Below, piece after piece: positions 1 through 7,585 of a DNA stretch of 64,000 bases. The notes below the pieces were generated by a model that worked only from the letters and a program-made list of their open reading frames with translations, was not told the origin of the DNA and searched no databases. How positions within the stretch are numbered: the first letter of the stretch is position 1; each line of letters begins with the position of its first letter. Source of the stretch: Leucobacter sp. PH1c (GTDB lineage Bacteria > Actinomycetota > Actinomycetes > Actinomycetales > Microbacteriaceae); the NCBI RefSeq assembly GCF_000633415.1, contig NZ_AYMV01000020.1, positions 124,001 to 188,000 of the forward strand, given 5' to 3'. Both the position numbers and the translations under genes were made by a program.

Positions 1-1
1 C

Positions 2-670
2 GAGCGCGCCATGGCGGCGTTCAAGTCGGGCAAGAAGGACATCCTCATTGCCACCGACGTCGCCGCGCGCGGCATCGACGTCGACGACGTGACGCACGTG
101 ATCAACCACACCGTGCCGGACGAGGAGAAGACCTACCTCCACCGCGTCGGCCGCACGGGGCGCGCGGGCCGCTCGGGCATCGCCGTCACCTTCGTCGACT
201 GGGACGACCTGCACAAGTGGGCGCTCATCAACAAGGCGCTCGATTTCGGAGTGCCCGAGCCCGTCGAGACGTACTCCTCCTCGCCGCACCTCTACGAGGA
301 CCTGCGCATCCCCGAGGGCTCGAAGGGCCGCCTGAAGGCGACGCCCGTGAAGGAGCGCACCGCGGGCTCCGGTGGCGGACGCGGGCGCAGCGAGCGCTCG
401 GGCGGCGAGCGCTCGGGTGACGCCTCGCGCACCCGCCGCCGCACGCGCGAGGCGAACCCGCAGGGACAGGGCCGCCACGAGAGCCACGGGCACGAGCAGC
501 ACGGCCACGACGCCGCAGGCGGCGGCGAGCCCGGCGCGCCGCTCCAGACGGACGGCGAGGCCGCTCCGCGCCGCCGTCGCCGTCGTCGTCGGGGCGGCTC
601 GGGCGGCAGCGCCGCGGGTGAGGCCCGCCCGGCGACCGACACGAGCTCGCCCGAGACGCCCGCGGCCTAG
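2..670 (+). CDS. DEAD/DEAH-box RNA helicase, C-terminal part (5' end outside window)
   Basis: The frame is open from the first bases, so this is the tail of a longer gene. It carries the end of helicase domain 2: motif V (ATDVAARGIDV) and motif VI (HRVGRTGRAGRSG), which bind RNA and ATP in superfamily 2 helicases. About 110 residues of Arg/Gly/His-rich, low-complexity tail follow, ending in a run of eight arginines and a Gly-Gly-Ser stretch. Such basic tails are common in actinobacterial RNA helicases of the DeaD/RhlE type and help hold RNA. Likely role: RNA unwinding in ribosome assembly or cold adaptation. The subfamily cannot be fixed without the missing half. Confidence 0.9.
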   Translation, partial: ERAMAAFKSGKKDILIATDVAARGIDVDDVTHVINHTVPDEEKTYLHRVGRTGRAGRSGIAVTFVDWDDLHKWALINKALDFGVPEPVETYSSSPHLYEDLRIPEGSKGRLKATPVKERTAGSGGGRGRSERSGGERSGDASRTRRRTREANPQGQGRHESHGHEQHGHDAAGGGEPGAPLQTDGEAAPRRRRRRRRGGSGGSAAGEARPATDTSSPETPAA

Positions 671-715
671 CCGCGGCCCCCGGTCCCACTCCAGGAACCG
701 GTTCCGGAAGCCAGC

Positions 716-751
716 GAACGGGCCCGGGGCGCACGCGCCCCGGGCCCGTTC
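716..751. terminator. Bidirectional hairpin between convergent genes
   Basis: Perfect 16-bp stem (716-731 with 736-751) and a CACG loop, all G/C rich. It sits between the convergent ends of the helicase and PHP genes. There is no T-tract, as is usual in high-GC actinobacteria. Confidence 0.75.
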
Positions 752-795
752 TCGTGCGCGGATGCGGGCGTGCGCTGATGCCTGGCGCGGGCGCG

Positions 796-1647
796 TCAGC
801 GCGGGGTTGCGAGCCCGTCGCGCAGCCGTGCGACGACCGACTCCGGCGTGGTGCACTCCCCCAGCTCGTTGGGCTTCCCCGCACCGTGGAAGTCGCTCGC
901 GCCGGTCGCTGCGAGGCCGAGACGCTCCGCGGCCTCGCGGAGGGGCGGCACCCAGTCTTCGCGGTGCTCCGGGTGCTCGAGCTCGACCCCCCAGAGCCCC
1001 TCGGCGGCGAGCGCGGCCAGCTCCTCCGGACGGACGGGGCGCCGCTGGCGCAGGGCGGCGGGGTGGGCGAGCACGGCGCGGCCCCCGGCTGCGCGCACCA
1101 TACGGATAGCGTCGCGCGTGGCGATGGCGTAGGTGCCGAGGTAGTACGGTGACCCGGGGAACAGCACCCGCTCGAACGCCATGCCGCGATCGGCGAAGTA
1201 GCCCGCGGCGACGAGCGCGTCCGCGATGTGCGGCCGCCCGACGGTGCGGGCGTCCTCCGCTCCGACGACGTCGTCCCAGCTGATCCGGTAGTCGCGCGAC
1301 ACGCGCCGCACCATCTCTCGGGCGCGCTCCAGGCGTGCGCTGCGCACGAGCGCGAGCGCCGCGAACAGCTCGCCCGCCGCCGGGTCGATCCCGTACGCGA
1401 GCAGGTGGCGCGATCGGCCGTCGTGCTCGGTCGTGATCTCCATCCCGGGGAGGAAGTCGATGCCGCGCGCGGTGGCGGCGTCCCGGGCCTCGTCCCAGCC
1501 CGAGATGGTGTCGTGATCGGTCAGCGCGAAGCCCGGCAGGCCGATCGCGGCGGCCGCTGCGACGATCTCCGACGGGCTCGTCGTGCCGTCGGAGTGCACC
1601 GAGTGCGTGTGGAGATCGAAGCCCCGCGGCGCACTCGTGTCTACCAT
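796..1647 (-). CDS. PHP domain metal-dependent phosphoesterase
   Basis: 283-residue PHP-domain protein. The N-terminal DLHTHSVHSDGT motif supplies metal-binding histidines, LTDHDT follows about 30 residues later, then GMEIT, and SDFHG lies near the C terminus. These are the four conserved PHP blocks. Related small actinobacterial PHP proteins act on nucleotides or phosphoesters (RNase AM / 3',5'-nucleotide phosphatase type); the substrate here is not shown. An in-frame start exists 60 bp upstream but lies inside the divergent aminopeptidase gene. The ATG at 1647 is preferred because TAGAAT ends 7 bp before it, which suggests a leaderless message. Confidence 0.88.
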   Translation of the reverse strand: MVDTSAPRGFDLHTHSVHSDGTTSPSEIVAAAAAIGLPGFALTDHDTISGWDEARDAATARGIDFLPGMEITTEHDGRSRHLLAYGIDPAAGELFAALALVRSARLERAREMVRRVSRDYRISWDDVVGAEDARTVGRPHIADALVAAGYFADRGMAFERVLFPGSPYYLGTYAIATRDAIRMVRAAGGRAVLAHPAALRQRRPVRPEELAALAAEGLWGVELEHPEHREDWVPPLREAAERLGLAATGASDFHGAGKPNELGECTTPESVVARLRDGLATPR

Positions 1648-1654
1648 GCGGTTC

Positions 1655-1660
1655 ATTCTA
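1655..1660 (-). promoter_or_regulatory. Candidate minus-10 for PHP gene (leaderless geometry)
   Basis: TAGAAT ends 7 bp before the ATG at 1647. Its TA core is shared with the opposite-strand TACGGT at 1659-1664 of the aminopeptidase gene. Confidence 0.5.
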
Positions 1661-1664
1661 CGGT
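1659..1664 (+). promoter_or_regulatory. Candidate minus-10 for aminopeptidase P gene
   Basis: TACGGT lies 20 bp before the ATG at 1685, leaving room for a short leader with the GAGAGG ribosome binding site. It overlaps the reverse-strand TAGAAT. Confidence 0.4.
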
Positions 1665-1684
1665 CACGGTGAGAGGATGGGGGT

Positions 1685-3064
1685 ATGACTGAGAGCGCGC
1701 AGACCACTCACGAGGTGGAGATCGACAACAGCAACCGGAGCACGACGCCGCAGACGAGCAGCTTCGCCGACTACATCTCGGCGCACTGGGCCGACCGACC
1801 CGAGACGCTCCCCAGCGAGCTGCCCGTCGCGCCGCACGCGGCCGCGCGTCGCGCGGCGCTCGGGGCGCAGTTCCGCGGCGAGCGGCTCGTGATCCCCGCG
1901 GGGGCCATGAAGCAGCGCTCGAACGACACGTTCTACCCGTTCCGGGCGCACAGCGCCTTCGCCCACCTCACCGGCTGGGGCGCCGAGAGCGAGCCGGGTG
2001 CGATCCTCGTGCTCGATCCCGCGGGCGATGCCCACGAGGCCACGCTCTTCTTCCGGGAGCGAGCGGGGCGCGACAGCGACGAGTTCTTCGCGAACCCCGA
2101 GATCGGCGAGTTCTGGATCGGCCCTCGCCCGTCGCTCGGTCAGGTGGCCGCCGCCCTCGGCGTGCGCACCGCGCACCTTGCGGACTTCGTACCCGGCGAC
2201 GCGGACCGCACGATCGACGATGCCGAGCTCGCGCGAGCGGCCTCGGAGCTGCGCCTCGTGAAGGACGCGTACGAGATCGCCGAGATGCAGGCCGCCGTCG
2301 ATGCGACCGCGACCGGCTTCTCCGAGGTCCTCGCCGCGCTCCCCGCCGCGAGCGCCCACCCCCGCGGCGAGCGCATCGTCGAGGGCGTCTTCAACCAGCG
2401 CGCCCGCCTCGACGGCAACACCGTCGGCTACGAGACGATCGCGGCCTCCGGCCCCCACGCGTGCACGCTGCACTGGATCCGGAACGACGGCCCCGTGCGC
2501 GCGGGCGACCTCCTGCTCCTGGACGCGGGCGTCGAGCTCGACAGCCTCTACACCGCCGACATCACCCGCACCGTGCCGGTCTCGGGCACATTCTCCGAGG
2601 TGCAGCGCCGCGTGTACGACGCCGTGCTCGAGGCGGCGGACGCCGCACGCGCCATCGTGCGTCCCGGGATCCGCTTCGGCGATGTGCACGACGCCGCGAT
2701 GCGCGTGATCGAGGCCCGCACCCGCGAGTGGGGCATCCTCCCCGAGGACGACGGCACGGCCTACTACCGCCGCTACATGGTGCACGGCACGAGCCACCAC
2801 CTCGGCATGGACGTGCACGATTGCGCGCAGGCCCGCCGCGAGATGTACCTCGACGGCATCCTGGAGCCCGGCATGATCTTCACGATCGAGCCCGGCCTGT
2901 ATTTCCAGCCCGACGACCTGACGGTCCCGGCGGAGCTGCGCGGGATCGGCGTCCGCATCGAGGACGACATTCTCGTCACCGCGGACGGCTGCGTGAACCT
3001 CTCGGCGGACATCCCCCGCACCGCGGACGCGGTCGAGGCCTGGATCCGGGACGCGCAGGCCTGA
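1685..3064 (+). CDS. pepP: Aminopeptidase P family (Xaa-Pro) metallopeptidase
   Basis: 459-residue M24B peptidase that removes an N-terminal residue preceding proline, in the cytoplasm. The N-terminal half matches the AMP_N domain (LTGWG, ILVLDPAGD). The C-terminal creatinase fold carries the five dinuclear-metal ligands in order: two Asp in LLDAGVELDSLYTADITRT, His in HGTSHHLGMDVHD, and two Glu in FTIEPGLYF and VRIEDDI. The length is normal for bacterial PepP. The ATG follows GAGAGGATGGGGG. The gene is divergent from the PHP gene and ends in a double hairpin. Confidence 0.93.
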   Translation: MTESAQTTHEVEIDNSNRSTTPQTSSFADYISAHWADRPETLPSELPVAPHAAARRAALGAQFRGERLVIPAGAMKQRSNDTFYPFRAHSAFAHLTGWGAESEPGAILVLDPAGDAHEATLFFRERAGRDSDEFFANPEIGEFWIGPRPSLGQVAAALGVRTAHLADFVPGDADRTIDDAELARAASELRLVKDAYEIAEMQAAVDATATGFSEVLAALPAASAHPRGERIVEGVFNQRARLDGNTVGYETIAASGPHACTLHWIRNDGPVRAGDLLLLDAGVELDSLYTADITRTVPVSGTFSEVQRRVYDAVLEAADAARAIVRPGIRFGDVHDAAMRVIEARTREWGILPEDDGTAYYRRYMVHGTSHHLGMDVHDCAQARREMYLDGILEPGMIFTIEPGLYFQPDDLTVPAELRGIGVRIEDDILVTADGCVNLSADIPRTADAVEAWIRDAQA

Positions 3065-3075
3065 TCAGAGCTCGC

Positions 3076-3101
3076 GGCGGGCCAGACTCGTCTGGCCCGC
3101 C
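3076..3101 (+). terminator. Hairpin after aminopeptidase P gene
   Basis: Perfect 11-bp stem with a CTCG loop, 12 bp after the stop codon. A second, longer imperfect hairpin follows at 3105-3142 (arms of 8 and 9 bp separated by one mismatch). Confidence 0.7.
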
Positions 3102-3144
3102 CCGCCCCTCGGCCCCCGCTGATGTCAGCGGGGACCGAGGGGCC

Positions 3145-3268
3145 CTGTCTTCCTCCCACTTTCCCCGGAGCAACCTGTCCTCCTCCCATTTCCCCGGGAG
3201 AAATCTGGAATCTCGGAGTTTTCGCCCATCGAGGCTCCGAGATCTCGGATTTCTCCTGCGGGATCGGA
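3145..3268 (-). repeat. Intergenic inverted-repeat element, copy A (inverted relative to B and C)
   Basis: This fills most of the 300-bp gap between two convergent genes. Two arms face each other across 16 nt: GGAGAAATC-TGGA-ATCTCGGAG at about 3199-3220, and the reverse complement of GGAGAAATC-CGAG-ATCTCGGAG at about 3237-3258. The outer flank GATCCCGCA also matches copies B and C near 33.2-33.5 kb. The left part (3145-3203) holds a 30-bp direct repeat beginning CTGTC(T/C)TCCTCCCA. No plausible gene is present. Confidence 0.75.
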
Positions 3269-3364
3269 GGGGATCCAAGGCGCTCACGCGTGGGATGGGC
3301 AGGGATCCAAGAACACACGCACCGCCGAGCGCGCACACGCGCAGCGGCGCGAACCGCTGCCGAG

Positions 3365-3760
3365 CTAGAGCTCCTCGCCGTCCACGTAGCGCCACCCGGC
3401 CCCCGCGCGGAGGAAGCGGCTGCGCTCGCGCTGCTCGAAGCGCCCCTCGGGCCCGCGTCCGATCGCGGTGAACGTGACGAAGCCCTCCGTATCGCCTGGG
3501 CCGCCGCGGCTCGTGTCGGAGATGAACAGGCGGCGCCACTCCACCGTGTCGTCGAGCTCGAGCGAGTCGGGGCGGGTGGCCGGGTCCCAGCTCTCCACGA
3601 GGTACGCCGCGAGGCCGAGCGCGAACGCGCTGAAGCGCGAGCGCATCAGCCGCTCGGGGCTGGGGGCGGGTTCGCCCGCGTGGAGGGGCCCGCAGCAGTC
3701 GGCGTAGGCTCCCCCGCTGCCGCAGGGGCAGGGCAGACCAGCGCCCGCCCCCGCCGGCAT
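3365..3760 (-). CDS. YchJ-like protein with SEC-C zinc motif
   Basis: 131-residue protein of the YchJ (UPF0225) family. The N-terminal LPCPCGSGGAYADCCGPLH is the SEC-C type zinc-binding segment (C-x-C...C-C-x3-H), and the ERLMRSRFSAFALG block that follows is the YchJ signature. A domain with FISDTSRGGPGDTEGFVTF closes the protein. Function is unknown; SEC-C motifs often mediate protein contacts. It overlaps the DUF885 stop codon: a GTG at 3766 would give a GTGA overlap and the ATG at 3760 is two codons inside, so either start is possible. The two genes are almost surely co-transcribed. Confidence 0.85.
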   Translation of the reverse strand: MPAGAGAGLPCPCGSGGAYADCCGPLHAGEPAPSPERLMRSRFSAFALGLAAYLVESWDPATRPDSLELDDTVEWRRLFISDTSRGGPGDTEGFVTFTAIGRGPEGRFEQRERSRFLRAGAGWRYVDGEEL

Positions 3761-3762
3761 CG

Positions 3763-5433
3763 TCACGCGCCGAGCCCGCCGCGCAGCGCGCGCTCGAGCG
3801 TATCGAGGCGCACGCCGCCGAGCGCGAGCGCTTCGCGGTGGAAGTCGCGCACATCGAAGTCGGTGCCCGCGGTCGATGCGCGAAGCGCCGCCTCGTCGCG
3901 CAGCTGCTCCCAGATCCGCTGCCCCACCTTGTAGGAGGGCGCCTGGCCCGCCCAGCCCAGGTAGCGGAGCACTTCGAAGCGGACGAAGCCGTCGTTCATG
4001 TTCACGTGCTCCGCGAGGAACGCGAAGGCGCGGTCCCCGTCCCAGGTGCCGCCGTCGGGGTGCGGCTTGCCGAGGTGGACGCCGATGTCGAGCACCACCC
4101 GCGCCGCGCGCATGCGCTGGCCGTCGAGCATGCCGAGCCGGTCGGCGGGGTCGTCGAGGTAGCCGAGCTGCTCCATGAGCCGCTCCGCGTAGAGCGCCCA
4201 GCCCTCGGCGTGGCCGGAGCTGCCGGCGAGCTGGCGCCGCCACTCGTTGAGCATGCCCCGGTTCACCACGGCCTGGCCGATCTGAAGGTGATGCCCGGGG
4301 ACGCCCTCGTGGTAGACCGTGGTGAGCTCGCGCCACGTGTCGAATTCGGTGACCCCCTCGGGCACGGACCACCACATGCGGCCGGGGCGCGAGAAGTCGT
4401 CGCTCGGCCCGGTGTAGTAGATGCCGCCCTCCTGGGTGGGCGCGATCATGCACTCGAGCGCGCGGATCTCCTCGGGGATGTCGAACTGGGTGGCGCCGAG
4501 CTCGGCGACGGCGCGGTCGCTCGTCTCCTGCATCCAGCGCTGCAGCGCCTCGGTGCCGTGCAGCTTGCGGCTCTCGTCGCGCTCGAGCTGCGCGATCGCC
4601 TCGGCGACCACCCCGGGGTGTCGCGCGCCGCCCGTGATCTCGGCGGCGATGCGTTCCTGCTCGTCGACCATGCGCGCGAGCTCGTCGATCCCCCACTCGT
4701 AGGTCTCGTCGAGGTCAATGCGGGCGCCGAGGAACGCCTCGGAGGCGAGCTCGTAGCGCTCGCGCCCGAACGCGTCGGCTTCCGGGGCGCGCGGCGCGAG
4801 TTCGCGCTCGAGGAAGTCGGCGATCTCCGCGTACGCGGCGGAGGCCGCTGCGGCGGCCTGCTCGATGCCCGCGCCGTGGCCCGCGGCGAGCCGGCCGAAG
4901 AAGCCGGGCGTCTCGGGGGTGCCCGCGGTGCGGCGAGTCTGCGCGGCGACCTCGACGACCTGGCGCACGGCGGGCGCGAGGCCGCGGTCGGCGCCCGCAG
5001 CGAGCGCGGCCCGGTAGCCCGCGAGCGCCGCGGGGATCGCACGCAGGCGCTCGCCGATGTCCTCCCACTCGGCGTCGCTCTCCGTGGGCATGAGGTCGAA
5101 GCTGTCGCGGATCTGCTGCAGCGGCGACTCGATCACGTTGAGGTCGCGGAGCGCCTCGCCCGCCTCGTGCTGCGCCAGGCCGAGCCGCAGCTCCGAGCTC
5201 AGGTCGAGCTGCGTCACCGTGTCGACGCCGTCGACGGGCGTCGCCGCCGTCAGCTCGGCGAGGGCCGCGCGCTGCGCCGCGGCGAAGGCTTCGGCGCCCG
5301 CGGGCGAGTAGTCCGGCAGGCCGCCGCCGGGGCGGCCGATGTAGGTGCCGATGGTCGGATCGTGCGCGACGAGGGTGTCCACCCATGTCTCGGCGATCCG
5401 GTCGATGGGGGTCTGCTGGCGCGAGTTCGTCAT
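3763..5433 (-). CDS. DUF885 family metalloprotease-like protein
   Basis: 556-residue protein of the DUF885 family, which resembles M32-type zinc carboxypeptidases. The zinc-site signature is VYHEGVPGHHLQIGQ (HExxxHH form), followed by GHAEGWALYAERL with the third ligand Glu. No signal peptide is visible, so it is probably cytoplasmic. Peptidase activity is inferred from the fold and motif only. The start ATG at 5433 has TAGGGT ending 6 bp upstream, pointing to a leaderless transcript. The downstream YchJ-like gene overlaps the end. Confidence 0.9.
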   Translation of the reverse strand: MTNSRQQTPIDRIAETWVDTLVAHDPTIGTYIGRPGGGLPDYSPAGAEAFAAAQRAALAELTAATPVDGVDTVTQLDLSSELRLGLAQHEAGEALRDLNVIESPLQQIRDSFDLMPTESDAEWEDIGERLRAIPAALAGYRAALAAGADRGLAPAVRQVVEVAAQTRRTAGTPETPGFFGRLAAGHGAGIEQAAAAASAAYAEIADFLERELAPRAPEADAFGRERYELASEAFLGARIDLDETYEWGIDELARMVDEQERIAAEITGGARHPGVVAEAIAQLERDESRKLHGTEALQRWMQETSDRAVAELGATQFDIPEEIRALECMIAPTQEGGIYYTGPSDDFSRPGRMWWSVPEGVTEFDTWRELTTVYHEGVPGHHLQIGQAVVNRGMLNEWRRQLAGSSGHAEGWALYAERLMEQLGYLDDPADRLGMLDGQRMRAARVVLDIGVHLGKPHPDGGTWDGDRAFAFLAEHVNMNDGFVRFEVLRYLGWAGQAPSYKVGQRIWEQLRDEAALRASTAGTDFDVRDFHREALALGGVRLDTLERALRGGLGA

Positions 5434-5439
5434 ACTTCC

Positions 5440-5445
5440 ACCCTA
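5440..5445 (-). promoter_or_regulatory. Candidate minus-10 for DUF885 gene (leaderless geometry)
   Basis: TAGGGT is separated from the ATG at 5433 by exactly 6 bp (GGAAGT). Confidence 0.5.
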
Positions 5446-5472
5446 GGCCCGAGCGGCGCTCCGCGGGCCGGA

Positions 5473-5500
5473 TTGCCCGGCGGACAAAGCAGGGTAGGAT
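5473..5500 (+). promoter_or_regulatory. Promoter for the 74-residue exported protein
   Basis: TTGCCC (5473-5478), 16 bp, then TAGGAT (5495-5500). This leaves a leader of about 43 nt that contains the GAGGAG binding site. Confidence 0.5.
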
Positions 5501-5549
5501 GTGAGTATCGGCGCTCTGCGCCCACCGAACCACTCGCGAGGAGAAACAC

Positions 5550-5774
5550 GTGAAGATCCGCACCCGCATCGCTACCGCCGTGACCGCAGCGCTCGCTTCG
5601 GTGTTCGTCGCAGCCCCGGCATTCGCGACCGGCGGCGCCGACACCACCGATTCGATGTTCTCCTCGGCCGGCCAGCCGGTCGACGTCGTGGCGATCTCGA
5701 TCGTCGGTGTCGTGCTGCTCGCCGTGGTGCTGATCGGTTCGACGCTCATCGGGAACCTCTTCGAGAAGAAGTGA
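5550..5774 (+). CDS. Small secreted or membrane protein, function unknown
   Basis: 74 residues starting at GTG, with GAGGAGA placed 6-7 bp before it. Residues 1-26 form a classic Sec signal peptide ending at AFA, followed by a short Gly/Thr/Ser linker. A second hydrophobic stretch (about residues 45-67, VVAISIVGVVLLAVVLIGST) is a probable membrane anchor, and the protein ends FEKK. I do not recognise a family. The gene is monocistronic with its own promoter and a perfect 18-bp terminator hairpin, so it is likely real and well expressed. Confidence 0.8.
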   Translation: MKIRTRIATAVTAALASVFVAAPAFATGGADTTDSMFSSAGQPVDVVAISIVGVVLLAVVLIGSTLIGNLFEKK

Positions 5775-5798
5775 GTCCCGCGCTCACCAGCGCGTACG

Positions 5799-5838
5799 CA
5801 ACAGGGGCGGGGATCCATCTGGATCCCCGCCCCTGTTG
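5799..5838. terminator. Perfect 18-bp hairpin between convergent genes
   Basis: Stem 5799-5816 with 5821-5838, loop ATCT. It lies between the small exported protein gene and the decarboxylase gene and probably serves both strands. Confidence 0.85.
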
Positions 5839-5883
5839 TGTGTGCGGGACCGGCCGCGCGCAGCGCCGGTCCCGCGGGTGCAG

Positions 5884-7461
5884 CTACTCGCCGCGCAGCA
5901 CGCGGAAGCTCGCCACTGCGGAGTCGGCCGCGCCGCGCACGTACCCCGTGGGCGACGCCGCGACGGCCTGCAGGAACGCGACCGTCTCCGCGGTGATCTC
6001 CTCGCCGGGCAGCAGGTTCGGGATCCCGGGCGGGTAGGCGGCGAGCGTGTCGGTCGAGATCCGGCCGATCGCGTCGGCTGCGGGCACGAGCTCGCTCTCC
6101 GAGAAGTAGGCGTCGCGCGGGCGCACGCGGAGCGGCCCGGCCTCGGGCAGTGCGGGGAACGCGATCGCGTCGGCAGCCGGAAGCGTGGCCGCTTCATCCG
6201 CCACGGCCGAGAGCGCGGCCAGGAATCGCTCGACGTCGATCGTGCGCAGCGCGCCGAGCACGGCGACCACGCTCGTCGCGGTCGACATCTCGAGGTAGAC
6301 GCCGTGCTCGTCGCTCATGCGCCCGCGCACCCAGTGGCCGCTCTGGCCGAGGCCGGACACGTCGATCGGGATCCGGAGCAGGTCGACCTCGGTGATGTCG
6401 GCGTAGGCGTCGAAGCCGTCGCTGATCACGGTGAAGCGCTCGTCGGCCCGCAGCCGGTCGCGGATCTCGCGCGCGGCGGCGACGGTCTCGCCGATTCGCG
6501 CTTCCCCGGCGACGAGCGCGCGGCGCGCGGTGTCGAGGGAGGACATGAGGATCCCGCTCATCGACGTCGATGCGGTCATCGAGAAGGCGCGCGCGACGAG
6601 CGGCTCCAGCCGCTCGGCGAAGGGGCCGTGGCCGAGGTGCAGCATCGCGGACTGCGTGAGCGAGCCTGCGAGCTTGTGCGTGCTCGAGATCACGAGGTCG
6701 GCGCCGAGGCGCGCGGGCGACTCAGGCAGCTCGGGGTGGAAGCCGAAGTGAGCGCCCCAGGCGCCGTCGACGATGATTGCCGCATCGTGGGCGTGCGCGA
6801 CCTCGGCGAGCCCGGCGACGTCCGCGGTGGAGCCGAAGTAGCTCGGCGAGACGACGAGCACGCTCGTCACGGCCCGGCCGGCCTCGGCCTCGCGGCGGAG
6901 CGCGGCGTCGAGCATCTCGGGCGTGAGCCCGTGGGCGATCCCGTGGTGCTCGTCCACATTGGGCGACACGAAGGAGGGGATGAGGCCCGAGAGCAGCACG
7001 CCGTCGGTGAGGCTCGAGTGCATGCTGCGCTGGATGAGGATCCGCTCCCCCAGCCCGCGCACCGCGATGGCCGCCGTGCGGTTCGCTTGCGATGCGCCGT
7101 TCGTGAGGAACCAGGTGCGCTTCGCACCCCAGGCGTCGGCGGCGAGGCGCTGCGCCTCGACGAGCGGCGAGTCGTCACCGAGGTCGATGCCGGGGAGCAT
7201 GAGCGGAACGTCGAGCTGCGGCACGCGCGGGCCGTACAGCTCGGCGAGGTGCTGGGCCCCGGCCTCGGGGTCGTTGCCGTGCCCCGGGACCATGAACGAC
7301 AGCGGGGTCGAATCGGCGAAGCGTTCGAGTGCCTCGGCGTACGGCGCACGCTCGTGCCCCGGGCCAAAGCGCGGGGTCGACGTGGGAACGGGTGCGGAGG
7401 CGGGCAGCCCCGCCCCGGCGGCGATGACGGCGGGATCGGAGTGCGAGTCGTGGTGCAGCAT
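5884..7461 (-). CDS. Orn/Lys/Arg decarboxylase family PLP enzyme
   Basis: 525-residue fold-type I PLP enzyme of the Orn/Lys/Arg decarboxylase major-domain family. The Schiff-base lysine sits in ISSTHKLAGSLTQSAM, the PLP-phosphate and substrate region shows FLTNGASQANRTA, and the pyridine-contacting Asp is in IIVDGAWGAHFGFHPE. No N-terminal wing domain of the inducible enterobacterial enzymes is present. The likely product is a polyamine such as cadaverine, putrescine or agmatine; the substrate cannot be read from sequence. The start is uncertain. ATG 7461 lacks a clear ribosome binding site, and ATG 7542 is the only alternative ATG before the divergent LysR gene. The LysR neighbour is the probable regulator. 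Confidence 0.85.
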   Translation of the reverse strand: MLHHDSHSDPAVIAAGAGLPASAPVPTSTPRFGPGHERAPYAEALERFADSTPLSFMVPGHGNDPEAGAQHLAELYGPRVPQLDVPLMLPGIDLGDDSPLVEAQRLAADAWGAKRTWFLTNGASQANRTAAIAVRGLGERILIQRSMHSSLTDGVLLSGLIPSFVSPNVDEHHGIAHGLTPEMLDAALRREAEAGRAVTSVLVVSPSYFGSTADVAGLAEVAHAHDAAIIVDGAWGAHFGFHPELPESPARLGADLVISSTHKLAGSLTQSAMLHLGHGPFAERLEPLVARAFSMTASTSMSGILMSSLDTARRALVAGEARIGETVAAAREIRDRLRADERFTVISDGFDAYADITEVDLLRIPIDVSGLGQSGHWVRGRMSDEHGVYLEMSTATSVVAVLGALRTIDVERFLAALSAVADEAATLPAADAIAFPALPEAGPLRVRPRDAYFSESELVPAADAIGRISTDTLAAYPPGIPNLLPGEEITAETVAFLQAVAASPTGYVRGAADSAVASFRVLRGE

Positions 7462-7521
7462 GAAGCCAGAGTGCCCGCTCGCGCGCGCGGGCGGAACCCA
7501 CGATTCTCCTCCCGGGCGCCA

Positions 7522-7527
7522 TATACT
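7522..7527 (+). promoter_or_regulatory. Candidate minus-10 for LysR gene
   Basis: TATACT, a near-consensus hexamer in an otherwise GC-rich divergent region. It would give a leader of about 50 nt. No convincing minus-35 is seen. Confidence 0.4.
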
Positions 7528-7585
7528 GTCTTGAACGCGCATGGGAATGACCCCGGGTGCGATCCAGAAGGAATGGGGATACTCG

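Noticed and set aside
1648-1707. Longer N terminus for the PHP protein
   Set aside because: It would overlap the start of the divergent aminopeptidase gene and lacks a binding site. TAGAAT just before 1647 supports the shorter form.
3122-3934. Open frame through repeat copy A and across the YchJ gene
   Set aside because: It reads through the hairpins and repeat element and is antisense to a recognised gene.
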